DNA from: Planctomycetia bacterium
Lineage (GTDB): Bacteria; Planctomycetota; UBA1135; GCA-002686595
Direction of reading: 5' to 3'
DNA length: 48,573 bases
Assembly: GCA_005799545.1 (NCBI GenBank)
Contig: SYGM01000028.1
Location: forward strand, 1 to 48,573
The position numbers and the translations under genes are program-made. Shown here in pieces: positions 1-7,581 of the stretch (position 1 is its first letter; the number at the start of each line of letters is the position of its first letter). The notes below the pieces were generated by a model. The model saw only the letters and a list, made by a program, of their open reading frames with translations, made no database searches and was not told the origin of the DNA.

Positions 1-488
1 CCAAGATCTCCGCCGAAGTCAAAGGCTACGGATCGACTGACGATGCGCACCACATCACGGCGCCCGAGGAGAGCGGTCGCGGTCCGGCCCGCGCTCTGCG
101 CGAGGCGCTGCGCCACGGCGGCATCGCGCTCGATGCAGTCGACTACATCAACGCCCACGGCACGAGCACGCCGTACAACGACCTGATTGAAACGCGCGCG
201 ATTCAGCAGGTCTTCGGTGATCATGCCCGCAAGCTGTGCGTTTCCAGCACCAAGTCGATGATCGGCCACCTGCTCGGCGCGTCCGCGGCTGTGGAGCTCG
301 TCGTCACCGCACTCAGCGTCCAGCAGGGCCGCGTGCACCCGACCCGCAACTACACGACTCCGGATCCGGAGTGCACGCTGGACTACATTCCGGGCGCAGC
401 CCGCGAGCTCAAGGTCCGCAACGCGCTCTCCAACAGCCTTGGCTTCGGTGGGCACAATGTCTCGATTCTGATCGGCACGCCGGACTGA
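1..488 (+). CDS. fabF: 3-oxoacyl-ACP synthase II, C-terminal part (truncated by window start)
   Basis: The reading frame is open from base 3 to the stop at 486-488, and the 5' part lies outside the window. The product is the C-terminal third of a beta-ketoacyl-ACP synthase of the FabF type, which condenses malonyl-ACP with acyl-ACP in cytoplasmic fatty-acid elongation. The visible stretch carries the active-site His in 'NAHGTST', the Lys in 'STKSMIGH', the second catalytic His of that same motif, and the closing 'NSLGFGGHN' loop. These are the hallmark C-terminal motifs of KAS I/II enzymes. The active-site Cys would lie upstream and cannot be checked. A polyketide-type ketosynthase is possible, but the protein stops right after the FabF domain, which favours fatty-acid synthesis. 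Confidence 0.93.
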   Translation, partial: KISAEVKGYGSTDDAHHITAPEESGRGPARALREALRHGGIALDAVDYINAHGTSTPYNDLIETRAIQQVFGDHARKLCVSSTKSMIGHLLGASAAVELVVTALSVQQGRVHPTRNYTTPDPECTLDYIPGAARELKVRNALSNSLGFGGHNVSILIGTPD

Positions 489-496
489 GGCGCCGG

Positions 497-513
497 TGCC
501 GCCGCGGGCGGTG
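497..513 (+). terminator. GC hairpin after fabF, possible terminator
   Basis: Eight bases after the fabF stop, CCGCC and GGCGG flank a GCG loop, and a G-U pair extends the stem. A self-complementary GTGCGCAC lies just downstream. There is no T-run, so this is at best an atypical or Rho-assisted terminator, or an mRNA-end stabiliser. The 77-base gap before the next gene is long for this window. Confidence 0.35.
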
Positions 514-565
514 CGTGCGCACGAATGACGGATATTTCAAGGTTCTTGTCCTATCGAGGGGTGTG

Positions 566-1963
566 ATGGGCAGCGACTATCAGCAAGTACGGGCCGCGCT
601 GGAGCAGGCGGGGCAGCAGCATCTTCTGGCGGGCTTCGACGCGCTGCGGGGGCCGGAGCAGGCGGAGTACCTGCGCGAGCTCTCCGCGCTGGATCTGGCG
701 CGGGTGGCACAGCTGCGCTCCGTGCTGGCGCAGCCTGCCGGTGCTCAGGATCCGCGCTTTGCGCCGCCGCAGATCTTCCCTCTGCAGCGTCAGGGCTCGC
801 TCGAGCCGCGCGCGCAGACGGCGCGTGCGCGCGGTGCTGAGGCCTTCGCCAGCGGTGCGGTGGCTGCGCTCACGGTCGCGGGCGGCCAGGCTTCGCGGCT
901 GGGCTACGATGCCCCCAAGGGTGTCTATCCGATCGGTCCTTTGAGCGGCTGGAGCCTGTTTGAGATCTTCGCCCGCAAGCTGCGCGCCGCCGGTGCCCGC
1001 TACGGATTCCGTCCGCTGTGGTATCTGATGACCTCGCCGGCCAACGACGCGCAGACGCGCGCGTATTTCGAGGAGCGCGGCTTCTTCGGATTGGCGCCCG
1101 AGCAGGTCTTCTTTTTTCCGCAGGACATGCTGCCGGCGCTCTCGCCGGAAGGTCTGGTGATCCGAGCTTCCGCGACCTCGCTCTTCCGAGCGCCCACAGG
1201 CCACGGCGGGGTGCTCGATGCGCTGCAGCGCTCTGGCGCGCTGGCGCACGCGCGCGAGCATCGCGTGCGGCAGTTCGCGTATTTTCAGGTCGACAACCCG
1301 CTGGCCTCGCCCTTCGATCCCCTGTTCTTCGGCCTGCATCTCGCCGAGGGCGCACGCATGTCGAGCAAGGTGGTCAAGAAGCGCGATGCGGCCGAGAAGG
1401 TCGGCGTGCTGGGCTATCTCGACGACAAGCTTTCCTGCATTGAATACTCCGACATGCCGGCGCACCTGCGCGAGTCGGTGGATGAGCGGGGCGAGCTGGT
1501 GTACAGCGCCGGCAACATTGCCATTCACGCCATCGAGCTGGGGTTCGTCGAGGAACTGACCCGCGGCGCGCTGGAGCTCCCCTGGCACCTCGCGAAGAAG
1601 AAGATGCCCGTCTTTGATCCGCAGCAGGGGCTGGTGGAGCGCGAAGGCATCAAGTTCGAGACCTTCGTGTTCGATGCGCTGGGGTTCTCGCCGCAGAGCG
1701 TCGTGCTGGAAGTGGCGCGCGAGCGCGAGTTCAGCCCTGTCAAGAACGCCAGCGGCGCGGATTCTCCAGCCACCACGCGCGCGGACATGTGCCGTCTGCA
1801 CGCAGGCTATGCGCAGCGCGCCGGCTGGGAAGTGCCGACGGCGGGCAGCGAAGGCCACCCATGGATCGAGATCGATCCGCTGCTGGGCGAGGAGCCGGAG
1901 CACTTCGACACGCACGGCCCGCGCCATCCTCAGCGCCACCCCAAGGGACACCTGTACTCATGA
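566..1963 (+). CDS. UDP-N-acetylhexosamine/UDP-glucose pyrophosphorylase (UDPGP family)
   Basis: A 465-residue cytoplasmic nucleotidyltransferase of the eukaryote-like UDPGP type I family, predicted to make a UDP-sugar (UDP-GlcNAc, UDP-GalNAc or UDP-Glc) from UTP and the sugar-1-phosphate. The signature nucleotide-binding loop 'AGGQASRLG' sits at about residues 105-113, followed by 'APKG' with Lys118. 'QVDNPLASP' at about 241-249 is the sugar/metal-binding segment. 'SSKVVKKRDAAEKVG' fits the AGX-type enzymes. The open frame runs upstream into fabF, but ATG 566 (or GTG 563) follows 'GAGGGG' and opens the family N-terminus. The stop overlaps the ddl start by 4 bases, and its neighbours make cell-wall precursors, so UDP-GlcNAc is a reasonable product. 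Substrate choice cannot be read from the sequence. Confidence 0.88.
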   Translation: MGSDYQQVRAALEQAGQQHLLAGFDALRGPEQAEYLRELSALDLARVAQLRSVLAQPAGAQDPRFAPPQIFPLQRQGSLEPRAQTARARGAEAFASGAVAALTVAGGQASRLGYDAPKGVYPIGPLSGWSLFEIFARKLRAAGARYGFRPLWYLMTSPANDAQTRAYFEERGFFGLAPEQVFFFPQDMLPALSPEGLVIRASATSLFRAPTGHGGVLDALQRSGALAHAREHRVRQFAYFQVDNPLASPFDPLFFGLHLAEGARMSSKVVKKRDAAEKVGVLGYLDDKLSCIEYSDMPAHLRESVDERGELVYSAGNIAIHAIELGFVEELTRGALELPWHLAKKKMPVFDPQQGLVEREGIKFETFVFDALGFSPQSVVLEVAREREFSPVKNASGADSPATTRADMCRLHAGYAQRAGWEVPTAGSEGHPWIEIDPLLGEEPEHFDTHGPRHPQRHPKGHLYS

Positions 1964-3012
1964 ACCGGGCCTGGCAGCGCCATGCCGATGAGCTGCAGCG
2001 CCGCCCGATCGTGGTGCTGTTCGGCGGCCGCTCCAGCGAGCGCGAAGTTTCGCTGAAGAGCGGCGCAGCGGTTGCGGCGGCACTGGAGGCTGTTCCGGCG
2101 GAGGCATCCGAGCCGCGCACCGCGCACGTCTACCGCGCGCAGATCGAGCTCGACGGGCATTGGCTGTTCGACGGCAAGCGTTTGACTGCGGGCGAGGCCC
2201 TGACGCGGCTCTCGCCCAGCACGCTTTTCTTCCTGGCGCTGCACGGCGGCGAGGGGGAGGACGGCCGCGTGCAGGGTTTCCTCGAGAGCATGGGCTTTGC
2301 GTACACCGGCTCCGGCGTAGGTGCGAGCGCGCTGTGTATGAATAAGAGCCAGACCAAGGCGGTCGTGCAGCAGGACGGTGTGCGCGTTGCGCGCGGCGTG
2401 CTGATCCGCGCCGGTGCCTGGCGGCAGGATCGGGCAGCCGCGCTGCGAGTGGCTGAGGCGCTTGCGACCACAGGCTGCGTCGTGAAGCCCAATTGCGGCG
2501 GATCGTCGGTGGCGACCTTCGTGCTCGACGACGCCCGAGAGCTGGAATCGAAGATCGAGGCGGCGCTGGCGACCGGCGATGATGCGCTCGTCGAAGAGCG
2601 CATCCGCGGCGTTGAATGCACCGTCGGAGTGCTGGGCAATGCGCGCGGGGATCTGCAGTCGCTGACGCCGGTCGAAATTGAGCCCAAGGCCGGTCGCTTC
2701 TTCGATTACGAGGAAAAGTACAGCGCTCAGGGCGCGCGCGAGCACTGCCCGCCGATCCACATCGCCCCTGAGCAGCTGCCGGAGCTCGGTCGGCTGGCAC
2801 AGAACGCGCACCGGGCCGCGGGCTGCGAAGGCTATTCGCGCATCGACTTCCTGGTGCCGCAGACGGGTGCGCCGGTGATGCTCGAGATCAACACGCTGCC
2901 GGGCATGACCGAGCGCTCGTTGCTGCCGCAGGCAGCCGCCGTGCACGGATTCTCCTATCGGCAGCTGTGTCTGGAGATCCTAGCCCGCGCCCTGGAGCGC
3001 CGCACCCGATGA
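1960..3012 (+). CDS. ddl: D-alanine--D-alanine ligase
   Basis: A 350-residue ATP-grasp ligase that joins two D-alanines for the peptidoglycan stem peptide in the cytoplasm. The N-terminal domain has the family motif 'FGGRSSEREVSLKSG' and 'LHGGEGEDG' at about 94-102. The ATP-grasp domain has 'VVKPNCGGSS' and 'VEERIRGVECTVGV'. The Mg-binding end 'LEINTLPGMT' is at about 308-317. The length is normal for Ddl. ATG 1960 was chosen because it overlaps the preceding stop as ATGA and has AAGGGA upstream, whereas the open frame extends further 5' inside the previous gene. Its own stop overlaps the dapB start in the same way, so the three genes are translationally coupled. Its presence supports peptidoglycan synthesis in this organism. 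Confidence 0.95.
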   Translation: MNRAWQRHADELQRRPIVVLFGGRSSEREVSLKSGAAVAAALEAVPAEASEPRTAHVYRAQIELDGHWLFDGKRLTAGEALTRLSPSTLFFLALHGGEGEDGRVQGFLESMGFAYTGSGVGASALCMNKSQTKAVVQQDGVRVARGVLIRAGAWRQDRAAALRVAEALATTGCVVKPNCGGSSVATFVLDDARELESKIEAALATGDDALVEERIRGVECTVGVLGNARGDLQSLTPVEIEPKAGRFFDYEEKYSAQGAREHCPPIHIAPEQLPELGRLAQNAHRAAGCEGYSRIDFLVPQTGAPVMLEINTLPGMTERSLLPQAAAVHGFSYRQLCLEILARALERRTR

Positions 3013-3683
3013 AGGTTCGAGTAGCCGTTGTCGGTGCCGGAGGCCGTCTGGGCGCGGTGGCGGCTCGCGCGGTGGAGGCCAGCGTACATTTCGAGCTCGT
3101 CGCGCGCGTCGAGCGCGGCATGGAGCTCGTCGCGGAGCTGCAGAGCTCGCGGGCGGAGTTGGCGCTGGATGCCACGGAGGCGGGGCTGGGTGCGCAGCAT
3201 GCGCGGCTGATGCTCGAGCACGGTGTGCGTCCGGTGATCGGCACCAGCGGCGTCAGTCCTGCGGAAGCGCAGTCGTTGAACGAGCTTGCAGTCGAGCGGG
3301 GCCTCGGTGGCCTGATCGTGCCCAACTTCAGCCTCGGCATCGTGCTGCTGGAGCAGGCTGCGCGCGAAGCGGCGCGCCACTACGCAGCCTGCGAGCTGAT
3401 CGAGATGCACCATGAGCGCAAGAAGGACGCGCCCAGCGGCACGGCGCTGCATCTGGGGCGCGAGCTCGCTGCCGTGCGCGGCGGAGCTGAGATTCCGATC
3501 CACTCGGTGCGTCTCCCCGGGCTCTATGCGCACCAGCTGGCGATCTTCGGGGCACCCGGCGAGACCTACACACTGCGCCACGACATGAGCGGACCGGAAG
3601 GCTTCGCGCCGGGAATTCTGGCTGCGCTGCGCCATGCCCGGACGGCCCGGGGAATCGCGGTCGGTCTGGTTCACGCCCTCTAG
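3009..3683 (+). CDS. dapB: 4-hydroxy-tetrahydrodipicolinate reductase (short form)
   Basis: A 224-residue cytoplasmic reductase of the diaminopimelate/lysine pathway. It starts with the Rossmann loop 'GAGGRLG' (residues 9-15), carries 'GTSGVS' and 'VPNFSLGI', and has the family signature from His134-His135 through Lys139 to 'DAPSGTAL' (residues 140-147). It ends with the usual 'SGPEGFAPGIL' segment. At 224 residues it is clearly shorter than the common length of about 265-275. The shortening appears to lie mainly in the N-terminal nucleotide-binding half, while the catalytic half is complete. The start ATG overlaps the ddl stop by 4 bases. Together with ddl it supplies peptidoglycan precursors. 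Function is assigned with high confidence from the signature; the cofactor (NADH or NADPH) is not decidable. Confidence 0.9.
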   Translation: MKVRVAVVGAGGRLGAVAARAVEASVHFELVARVERGMELVAELQSSRAELALDATEAGLGAQHARLMLEHGVRPVIGTSGVSPAEAQSLNELAVERGLGGLIVPNFSLGIVLLEQAAREAARHYAACELIEMHHERKKDAPSGTALHLGRELAAVRGGAEIPIHSVRLPGLYAHQLAIFGAPGETYTLRHDMSGPEGFAPGILAALRHARTARGIAVGLVHAL

Positions 3684-3742
3684 GCGGATTTTTTCGGGAA
3701 TCCTTTGGCGGTTGGGCGCGCGCCTGCGCTTCCCCGGCCGAT

Positions 3743-4633
3743 ATGCGCCAAACCCGTTTTCCTGCCCAGGCCGGTTTCACGCTCGTGGAACTGGTGGTCG
3801 TGCTCCTGATTCTGGCGGCCGTCGCCGGCCTCGTGATCCCCGTGGTCGGAGGCTTGGGCCGCACGAGCGACATGGCGGCTTCCGCCAAGACCCAGAGCGA
3901 TCTGGCCAACAACCTGCAGCAGTTCTTCCTGCTGCAGAAGCGCTACCCCCAGGGCTGCGACTCGCTGCTGCAGAACCCCGGGGGCGCCGGCACGCTGGCG
4001 CTCTACGCTCCGGTGAGCGATGCCAACGGCCAGCAGGTCAGCGGCATGACCACCTCCAGCCCGAGTGCGTACTCCTGGCTGACGCTCGGCAGCCTCACCG
4101 GTCAGCAGCTGCGCTCGCTGTCGCGCTGCGGCTTTGAGTACGTGTACGACCACGAGACCTATGACCCCGCGACCGGCTCTGGCGTCGTCAACGCCAACGA
4201 CAGCGGCATCTACCAGCGCACGGTTCCTTCCTTCGCTGCTTCGAGCTTTGCCTGCGCCGTGGTCAACCCGACCGCCTCCAACCTCGCGACCAGCGCCAGC
4301 CAGTATCTCTTCCTGCGCGGTCTGGTGCCTTCGGAGCTGCGCCCCAACTCGACCACGCCCGCCAACTGGGACTGGGTTGCGGAATCGGGCACGCAGATCG
4401 TCGCGCTGGGCATCGGTCCGCGCTGCCGCCTCGTGCCGACGACGATGATGAGCACGCCGCTCTATCCCGGCAATGACGGCAAGTACTACGGGCGCTACAT
4501 CGCGTACTTCAAGGTCTTCAACACCGGTGAGCGCGCGATCCTGATCGGCGTCTCCGACGCGTACGGACGCTTCTCGGACTACACCATCAACCAGTTCAAC
4601 GAGTCGCTGCCCAACGGAGCGCGTCAGGGCTGA
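3743..4633 (+). CDS. Type II secretion/type IV pilus-like pseudopilin 1
   Basis: A 296-residue prepilin-like protein opening the secretion operon. A short basic leader ends 'QAG', then 'FTLVELVVVLLIL' follows. This is the classic class III signal: cleavage between Gly11 and Phe12, with Glu at +5 (Glu16) and a hydrophobic helix to about residue 33. The rest is a large periplasmic head with no motif I recognise, longer than typical GspG or GspH (about 140-190 residues). It is probably a minor or specialised pseudopilin that builds the extension filament in the inner membrane. Its stop overlaps the next pseudopilin start as TGATG. The 59-base gap upstream has no convincing promoter, although the operon should begin here. 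Confidence 0.85.
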   Translation: MRQTRFPAQAGFTLVELVVVLLILAAVAGLVIPVVGGLGRTSDMAASAKTQSDLANNLQQFFLLQKRYPQGCDSLLQNPGGAGTLALYAPVSDANGQQVSGMTTSSPSAYSWLTLGSLTGQQLRSLSRCGFEYVYDHETYDPATGSGVVNANDSGIYQRTVPSFAASSFACAVVNPTASNLATSASQYLFLRGLVPSELRPNSTTPANWDWVAESGTQIVALGIGPRCRLVPTTMMSTPLYPGNDGKYYGRYIAYFKVFNTGERAILIGVSDAYGRFSDYTINQFNESLPNGARQG

Positions 4634-5208
4634 TGCACGGTACGCGCGCCCGCGGTTGCGCAACTGGAGGCTTCACGGGCGGCTTCACGATCGTGGAGTT
4701 GCTCGTGGTGCTGCTGGTGCTGGTCGGACTCGCCGGCGTGGCAATCTCCGTCAGCGGATCGGCTTGGAAACAGGCCGAGAGCGGAATTGGGCTTGCGCAG
4801 CTGGTCGAGACGCAGAAGGCGGTGCAGCGCTTCGAGTTCGACAACCGGCGCTGGCCGGTGCGGCTGAGTGAACTGTCCGTGCAGCCTGCCGACCTGCCCA
4901 CTCACGACCCGATCCGCGGCTTCGGCTGGCGCGGTCCATATCTGAGTCCGGTGCGCGGTGTCTACGCGGTGGATGCAGAGCTTGGCTTCAGCGCGGAGTA
5001 CGGCAGCTCCGGCGATCCGGTGCCGCTCGATCTCTTCGAGCGGCCGCTGGTGCTGCAGCGCCCCGGTGCTCAAGGGCGCTATCTGCGCGTGGTCAGCGCA
5101 GGCTCCAACGGCAGGCTCGAAACTCCCGCACAGAAGATCTACCCGGCCCGATCGAGCTGCGGCGACGATGCCCTGCTCTACATCCGCGAGGCCGATCTGC
5201 GCCCATGA
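4633..5208 (+). CDS. Type II secretion pseudopilin 2 (GspG-like)
   Basis: A 191-residue prepilin-like protein. The leader ends in a repeated segment, 'GGFT' then 'GGFTIVELLVVLLVL'. The second Gly-Phe (Gly17/Phe18) places Glu at +5, so that is the likely prepilin peptidase site. After the helix, 'ETQKAVQRFEFDNRRWP' and 'GWRGPYL' resemble the GspG core, in which a Trp-Gly-Pro-Tyr segment follows the first helix. The head is small and close to GspG in length, so this is the best candidate for the major pseudopilin. The start overlaps the stop of pseudopilin 1 by one base, and the stop overlaps pseudopilin 3 by four. The leader carries an apparent 12-base duplication. Confidence 0.85.
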   Translation: MHGTRARGCATGGFTGGFTIVELLVVLLVLVGLAGVAISVSGSAWKQAESGIGLAQLVETQKAVQRFEFDNRRWPVRLSELSVQPADLPTHDPIRGFGWRGPYLSPVRGVYAVDAELGFSAEYGSSGDPVPLDLFERPLVLQRPGAQGRYLRVVSAGSNGRLETPAQKIYPARSSCGDDALLYIREADLRP

Positions 5209-6086
5209 CGGAGATGCCTTTGAAGCGCAACGCAGGGTTCACGCTCGTGGAACTGCTCGTGGTGCTGCTGATCCTCGTGGCGATCGCGGGCACGGCTCTG
5301 CAGGGTAGCTGGCAGCTCGCGGAGGATTCGCGCCTCCGGGAGACGGAGGCCTCGCTCGCGGGATTGGAGCGCGCCATCGTGGGCGAGGAACGCTCTCCCG
5401 CGCAGAGCTTCGTCAGCGACATCGGCCGCCTGCCGACTCTCGTGCAAGGCGAATTGCCCGAGTTGTTCACCGCATCGGCCGGCATTGCGCTGTTCAGCGT
5501 CCAGACGCCGGCCGGCGATGCACGCGTGCGCCTGGGCTGCGGTTGGCGCGGTCCGTACTGGCGCGGAGCCTTCGGCAGCACCGAGCTGCGCGACGGCTGG
5601 GGGGCCGCATGGCGCTGCTTCGATGCGGACGGAAATGCGATCCTTGACGGCGAGCCGTGGCGCGCGCTCGCCTCTTACGGCCGCGACGGCAACGTCGGCG
5701 GTGGCGGTTACGACAGCGATCAGGCGTGGGTCCTCGAAAGTGCCTCGCAGCCCTCGCGCCTGCATGGCTCGTTGATCGTGCGCGTACAGCCGCTGCCGGT
5801 CAGCGGCAGCGCCCAGAGCCTCGTGGTTCGCGTCTACGGTCCCGTGAACGGGCTGGTGCAGACGCTGCGCCAGGAGCAGTTCAGCACCAGTGACCCCACG
5901 CTGGTGCGCGTATTCGAGGCCGTGCCCATCGGAGCGCGCGCGGTGTGCGTATACCAGTCCGACAGCACCGAGTCCATCGATCCTCAGCAGCCGGTGCGCG
6001 CGCTCGTGCGTCAGGCAGCACCGCGCGCCGTGGAACTCCCGGCGGGCGGGTTGCCGGAGTTGCTCTTTGATCTGTCGACACCATGA
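5205..6086 (+). CDS. Type II secretion pseudopilin 3
   Basis: A 293-residue prepilin-like protein with leader 'MTEMPLKRNAG', cleavage expected between Gly11 and Phe12, and Glu16 at +5 in 'FTLVELLVVLLILVAIAG'. The head again contains 'GWRGPYW', the motif shared with pseudopilin 2, followed by 'DGWGAAWRCFDADGN', which matches the Asp-Trp-Gly stretch of GspG-type heads. A further domain of about 120 residues follows and has no motif I recognise. Coupled to both neighbours by 4-base overlaps. The extended C-terminus suggests a tip or cargo-contacting role, which is inference only. Confidence 0.83.
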   Translation: MTEMPLKRNAGFTLVELLVVLLILVAIAGTALQGSWQLAEDSRLRETEASLAGLERAIVGEERSPAQSFVSDIGRLPTLVQGELPELFTASAGIALFSVQTPAGDARVRLGCGWRGPYWRGAFGSTELRDGWGAAWRCFDADGNAILDGEPWRALASYGRDGNVGGGGYDSDQAWVLESASQPSRLHGSLIVRVQPLPVSGSAQSLVVRVYGPVNGLVQTLRQEQFSTSDPTLVRVFEAVPIGARAVCVYQSDSTESIDPQQPVRALVRQAAPRAVELPAGGLPELLFDLSTP

Positions 6087-7111
6087 GTACACGGCCCCGT
6101 TGGACACTCCTGCGCATGGTTTCGGGGGTCGCCGATCGCATGGATCTGGGCGAGGGCGATTCTCAGTACCTGCGCGCACCGGCGGGCGCGCGATTGGCCG
6201 AACTCGCGGGCCTCGCACCGCTCGGCCGACGCTGCGTGCTCTTCAGCGCGGATGTGCAGCTGGCAGAGACCTCGCTGACGCCTGCAGCCTTCGGCGCGCT
6301 GAGTGCACAGGAGCGCGAGCGCGCGCTGGCGCTGGAGTGGGAACTCTCCACCGGTCTGGATCCGAAAACGTGTCTGCTGCAGGCCGGCGAGAGCTCCGCG
6401 GGCGGTCTGACGGTGCTGGGCATCGAGCGCGCGCGTCACGAGCGGATTCTGCGCGAGTGCCCGGGGCTGCAATGCGCGCACGCGGAGAGCGTCGGCGGCC
6501 CGGAGCTCGATCCGCAGACCTGGTTTGAGCGCGCTCACCAGCGCCTTCAATCCGGTGCACTGGCGGTGCTGGAGCCTGCGCGCTCCGGAATGCCGCTGCG
6601 CCCCATCGCAGCGGGGGCGCTCGCGCTGCTCGTGGTGGTGGGCGTTGCGCGCGCACTCGATGTCCACGTGACGGCCCGCGAGGCGGCATTGCGGAAGGAA
6701 ATGGCGCTGCTCTCGACGCGTCAGGCGCAGTGGGCGGAGCAGTATCGCTCAGCCCAAGCGCAGTTGGAGGAGCTTGAACGCCTGCGCACGCAGCACGCTG
6801 CGCGCGGCCCGCGCAAGCCCGCCCCTCTGGGCCTGTCGCCACAGATCATGCTGCACTGCCTCGATCGCCTGTCGCTGGCGCTGCCCGCGGGAGTGCAGGT
6901 GGATGCGCTGAGTCTCGATGACCGGCAGGTGCGCGTGCAGGGGCTGGCCCTCGAGGTGGCGGGCATCGAGGCCCTGCGCACCGAGTTGCTCGCCGCATGC
7001 CCGGAGTTGAAGCCGCTGGGCAGCGAACAGGTCGCGTTTGCACCCGCAGATCAGCGCCGCGCATGGCGCTTCGAGCTGCGAATGGGGCCGGCGGAGGAAC
7101 AGCGTCCATGA
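6083..7111 (+). CDS. GspL/PilN-like inner-membrane assembly protein
   Basis: A 342-residue bitopic membrane protein. Residues 1-168 are a cytoplasmic domain that could be a reduced PilM/GspL actin-like fold, although no clear nucleotide motifs are visible. One hydrophobic segment spans about 173-190. A heptad-like stretch rich in Ala, Leu, Glu and Gln (about 195-235) then leads to a small alpha/beta domain of PilN type ('LPAGVQVDALSLDDRQVRVQG'). Topology, size and position directly before a PilO/GspM-like gene and gspE identify it as the ATPase-anchoring platform subunit. Sequence similarity alone is weak, so the call leans on context. ATGA overlaps join it to both neighbours. Confidence 0.7.
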   Translation: MSTRPRWTLLRMVSGVADRMDLGEGDSQYLRAPAGARLAELAGLAPLGRRCVLFSADVQLAETSLTPAAFGALSAQERERALALEWELSTGLDPKTCLLQAGESSAGGLTVLGIERARHERILRECPGLQCAHAESVGGPELDPQTWFERAHQRLQSGALAVLEPARSGMPLRPIAAGALALLVVVGVARALDVHVTAREAALRKEMALLSTRQAQWAEQYRSAQAQLEELERLRTQHAARGPRKPAPLGLSPQIMLHCLDRLSLALPAGVQVDALSLDDRQVRVQGLALEVAGIEALRTELLAACPELKPLGSEQVAFAPADQRRAWRFELRMGPAEEQRP

Positions 7112-7581
7112 GCCCGCGCGATCGCTGGCTGTTGGCCTTGCTGCCTGCCCTGTGCGTGGTGCTGTGGGCCCTCTTTCAAATCTGGCTGCCGCACCGCCAG
7201 CGCACCCAGGCGCTCGAAGCACAGATTCAGGCGGCGCGGACCGTCCCCGGCGGCGGGAGTCTGCCAGCCGTGGACGCGGAGGAGCTCGCACGACTGCAGG
7301 CGGCCCTCGCCGTGCCCCAAGCTCTCGGGGCTGAGCGTGTGACAGCGCTGCGCTGGTCGGGTCTCGCCGCATCCCTGGATCGTCATGGCATCAGGTTGGT
7401 GCGGGAGCGCGCACTGGAGCACGGCGTGCGCGCGCTGGAGCTGGAGGGCGGATACCTTGCGGTCGTGGATTGGCTGCGCGGCCTGATTCAGGATCCCGCC
7501 GCGCCTGCGCCGTGCCGCGTGGAGTTGCTGGAAGCGCGCACGGATGCAGGTGCGCTGCGCTGGAGCGTGTGGTTGCCATGA
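7108..7581 (+). CDS. GspM/PilO-like inner-membrane assembly protein
   Basis: A 157-residue protein with one N-terminal membrane helix ('LLALLPALCVVLWALF', about residues 8-23), a short helical linker and a small periplasmic domain. This layout and length match GspM or PilO, which pair with GspL or PilN in the inner-membrane platform. The start was set at ATG 7108 because it overlaps the previous stop (ATGA); the open frame continues upstream in the wrong context. There is no catalytic motif. The gene order L-M-E-F supports the assignment more than the sequence itself does. Confidence 0.68.
   Translation: MSPRDRWLLALLPALCVVLWALFQIWLPHRQRTQALEAQIQAARTVPGGGSLPAVDAEELARLQAALAVPQALGAERVTALRWSGLAASLDRHGIRLVRERALEHGVRALELEGGYLAVVDWLRGLIQDPAAPAPCRVELLEARTDAGALRWSVWLP

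Noticed and set aside
236-565. 5' extension of the pyrophosphorylase frame into fabF
   Set aside because: The extension lies in the fabF coding region in another frame and has no homology; ATG 566 has a ribosome binding site and fits the family start.
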